From the NCBI GenBank assembly GCA_017999135.1, contig JAGOBT010000158.1, positions 1 to 7,145 of the forward strand: a DNA stretch of 7,145 nt, written 5' to 3'. Positions within the stretch are counted from its first letter, which is position 1. Each line of letters starts with the position of its first letter. A program made the translations under genes and the position numbers. Of the stretch, positions 6,174-7,145 are shown piece by piece. The notes under the pieces are model-generated. The model made no database searches, was not told where the DNA came from, and saw only the letters and a list, made by a program, of their open reading frames with translations. Source of the DNA: Burkholderiaceae bacterium (GTDB taxonomy: Bacteria; Pseudomonadota; Gammaproteobacteria; Burkholderiales; Burkholderiaceae_C).

Positions 6174-7145
6174 ATGCAACGACGCCGTTTTCTCTCCCAC
6201 ACCGCTGCGGGCACGCTGGCCGCACCGCTGGCCGCCGCCCTGCCCTCGGGCGCCGCCGCCCAGGCCCGCCCCATGGACGTGCTGGTGGTGGCCAATGAAT
6301 TCGGTCCCAATTCGCTGGACATCCACACCGTGGGCGCCAACCGCCCCAGCTACGGCGTGAGCTGGGTCTGCTACGACCGGCTGATGACCTACGGCAAGAA
6401 GAAGCTGCCCGACGGCCGCGTGGTCTACGACCGCGACAAGCTCGAGCCCGAGCTGGCCGAAAGCTGGCAGATGGCACCCGATGGCAACTCGGTCACCTTC
6501 AAGCTGCGCAAGAACGCGAAGTTCCACGACGGCACGCGGGTGACCGCCAAGGGCGTGAAGTGGAGCTTCGACCGCGCCGTCACCGTGGGCGGCTTCCCGA
6601 CCTTCCAGATGGCCGCCGGGTCACTGGAAAAGCCCGAGCAGTTCGAGGTGGTGGACGAGCACACCTTCCGCGTCAAGTTCATCCGCCGCGACAAGCTGAG
6701 CATGCCCGATCTGGCGGTGCCGGTGCCCAGCATCTTCAACAGCGAACTGGTCAAGAAGAACGCCACGCCGCAGGACCCCTGGGGCCTGCTGTGGACGCGC
6801 AACAACGTGGCCGGCGGCGGTGCGTTCAAGGTGGAGAGCTGGCGTTCGGGGCAGGAGATCGTCTACGTGCGCAACGACGACTGGAAGAGCGGCCCTAGCC
6901 CCAAGCTGCGCCGCATCGTGCAGCGTGACGTGCCCAACGCCGGCAACCGCCGCGCGCTGCTGCTCAAGGGCGACATCGACATCACCTTCGACCTGCCGCC
7001 GAAAGACTTCAGCGAACTGGCGGCCGAGGGCGCGGCCGTCAAGGTCAGCTCGATGCCGATCGAGAACGCCATGTTCTACCTGGGCATGAACGTCAACAAG
7101 CCGCCCTTCGACAACCCCAAGGTGCGCCAGGCAGTGGCCTGGGCC
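6174..7145 (+). CDS. ABC transporter substrate-binding protein, family 5 (peptide/nickel-like), 3' end missing
   Basis: First 324 codons of an extracytoplasmic solute-binding protein of the SBP_bac_5 class, which delivers oligopeptides, nickel or other small solutes to an ABC importer; members run to roughly 500-600 aa. Residues 1-31 form a signal peptide: MQRRRFLS carries a twin-arginine-like RRRFL, followed by an Ala/Leu-rich segment and a likely cleavage after AAAQA (residue 31). The mature part shows the family hallmarks LAESWQMAPDG, then KFHDGTRVTAKGVKWSFDR (116-134), the GGGAFKVESW lobe segment, and FYLGMNVNKPPFDNPKVRQA near the edge. ATG 6174 is chosen because it alone supplies the whole signal peptide; the next Met (codon 35) would remove it. 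The 27 bases after the atzF stop are C-rich and show no Shine-Dalgarno motif or terminator, so translation may depend on coupling to atzF. Permease and ATPase genes would be expected to the right. The substrate cannot be read from the sequence; a ureide-type nitrogen compound is a guess from context. Confidence 0.93.
   Translation, partial: MQRRRFLSHTAAGTLAAPLAAALPSGAAAQARPMDVLVVANEFGPNSLDIHTVGANRPSYGVSWVCYDRLMTYGKKKLPDGRVVYDRDKLEPELAESWQMAPDGNSVTFKLRKNAKFHDGTRVTAKGVKWSFDRAVTVGGFPTFQMAAGSLEKPEQFEVVDEHTFRVKFIRRDKLSMPDLAVPVPSIFNSELVKKNATPQDPWGLLWTRNNVAGGGAFKVESWRSGQEIVYVRNDDWKSGPSPKLRRIVQRDVPNAGNRRALLLKGDIDITFDLPPKDFSELAAEGAAVKVSSMPIENAMFYLGMNVNKPPFDNPKVRQAVAWA

Overview
The window reads as chromosomal DNA from a high-GC betaproteobacterium, most likely Burkholderiales of the Rubrivivax/Roseateles/Leptothrix type. 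That placement is inferred from very strong G/C bias at third codon positions (CTG, GCC, GGC dominate) and from how the proteins look. All recognisable genes lie on the + strand.

Layout: (1) bases 3-3701 are the C-terminal 1232 residues of a SNF2/Swi2-family helicase-like ATPase whose start lies left of the window. (2) Bases 3702-4322 contain no believable gene. They hold a complex repeat structure: a ~450-bp imperfect inverted repeat with nested hairpins, a 10-bp tandem array, and the same 10-mer (GCCGTCTTTG) directly repeated at both ends, as a transposition footprint would be. A short AT-richer patch with TATACA and GTATAC motifs lies just before the next gene. (3) Bases 4323-6146 are an allophanate hydrolase (atzF type), full length by family standards but interrupted by one in-frame TAA at codon 146, where the family normally has Tyr. 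Nothing else is broken: the frame, the Lys/Ser/Ser triad spacing and the C-terminal domain are all kept. (4) Bases 6174-7145 are the first 324 codons of a periplasmic substrate-binding protein of the family-5 (peptide/nickel/oligopeptide-like) ABC importer class, with a twin-arginine-like signal peptide. It runs off the right edge.

Genes 3 and 4 are 27 bases apart and look like the start of an operon. Allophanate hydrolase turns allophanate into ammonia and CO2, and an ABC importer next to it suggests uptake of a urea-like or ureide nitrogen source; the substrate is inference. The helicase gene looks unrelated and is separated from them by the repeat structure. I see no new enzymatic system. 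The two points most worth checking are the lone stop codon in atzF and the inverted-repeat element upstream of it.
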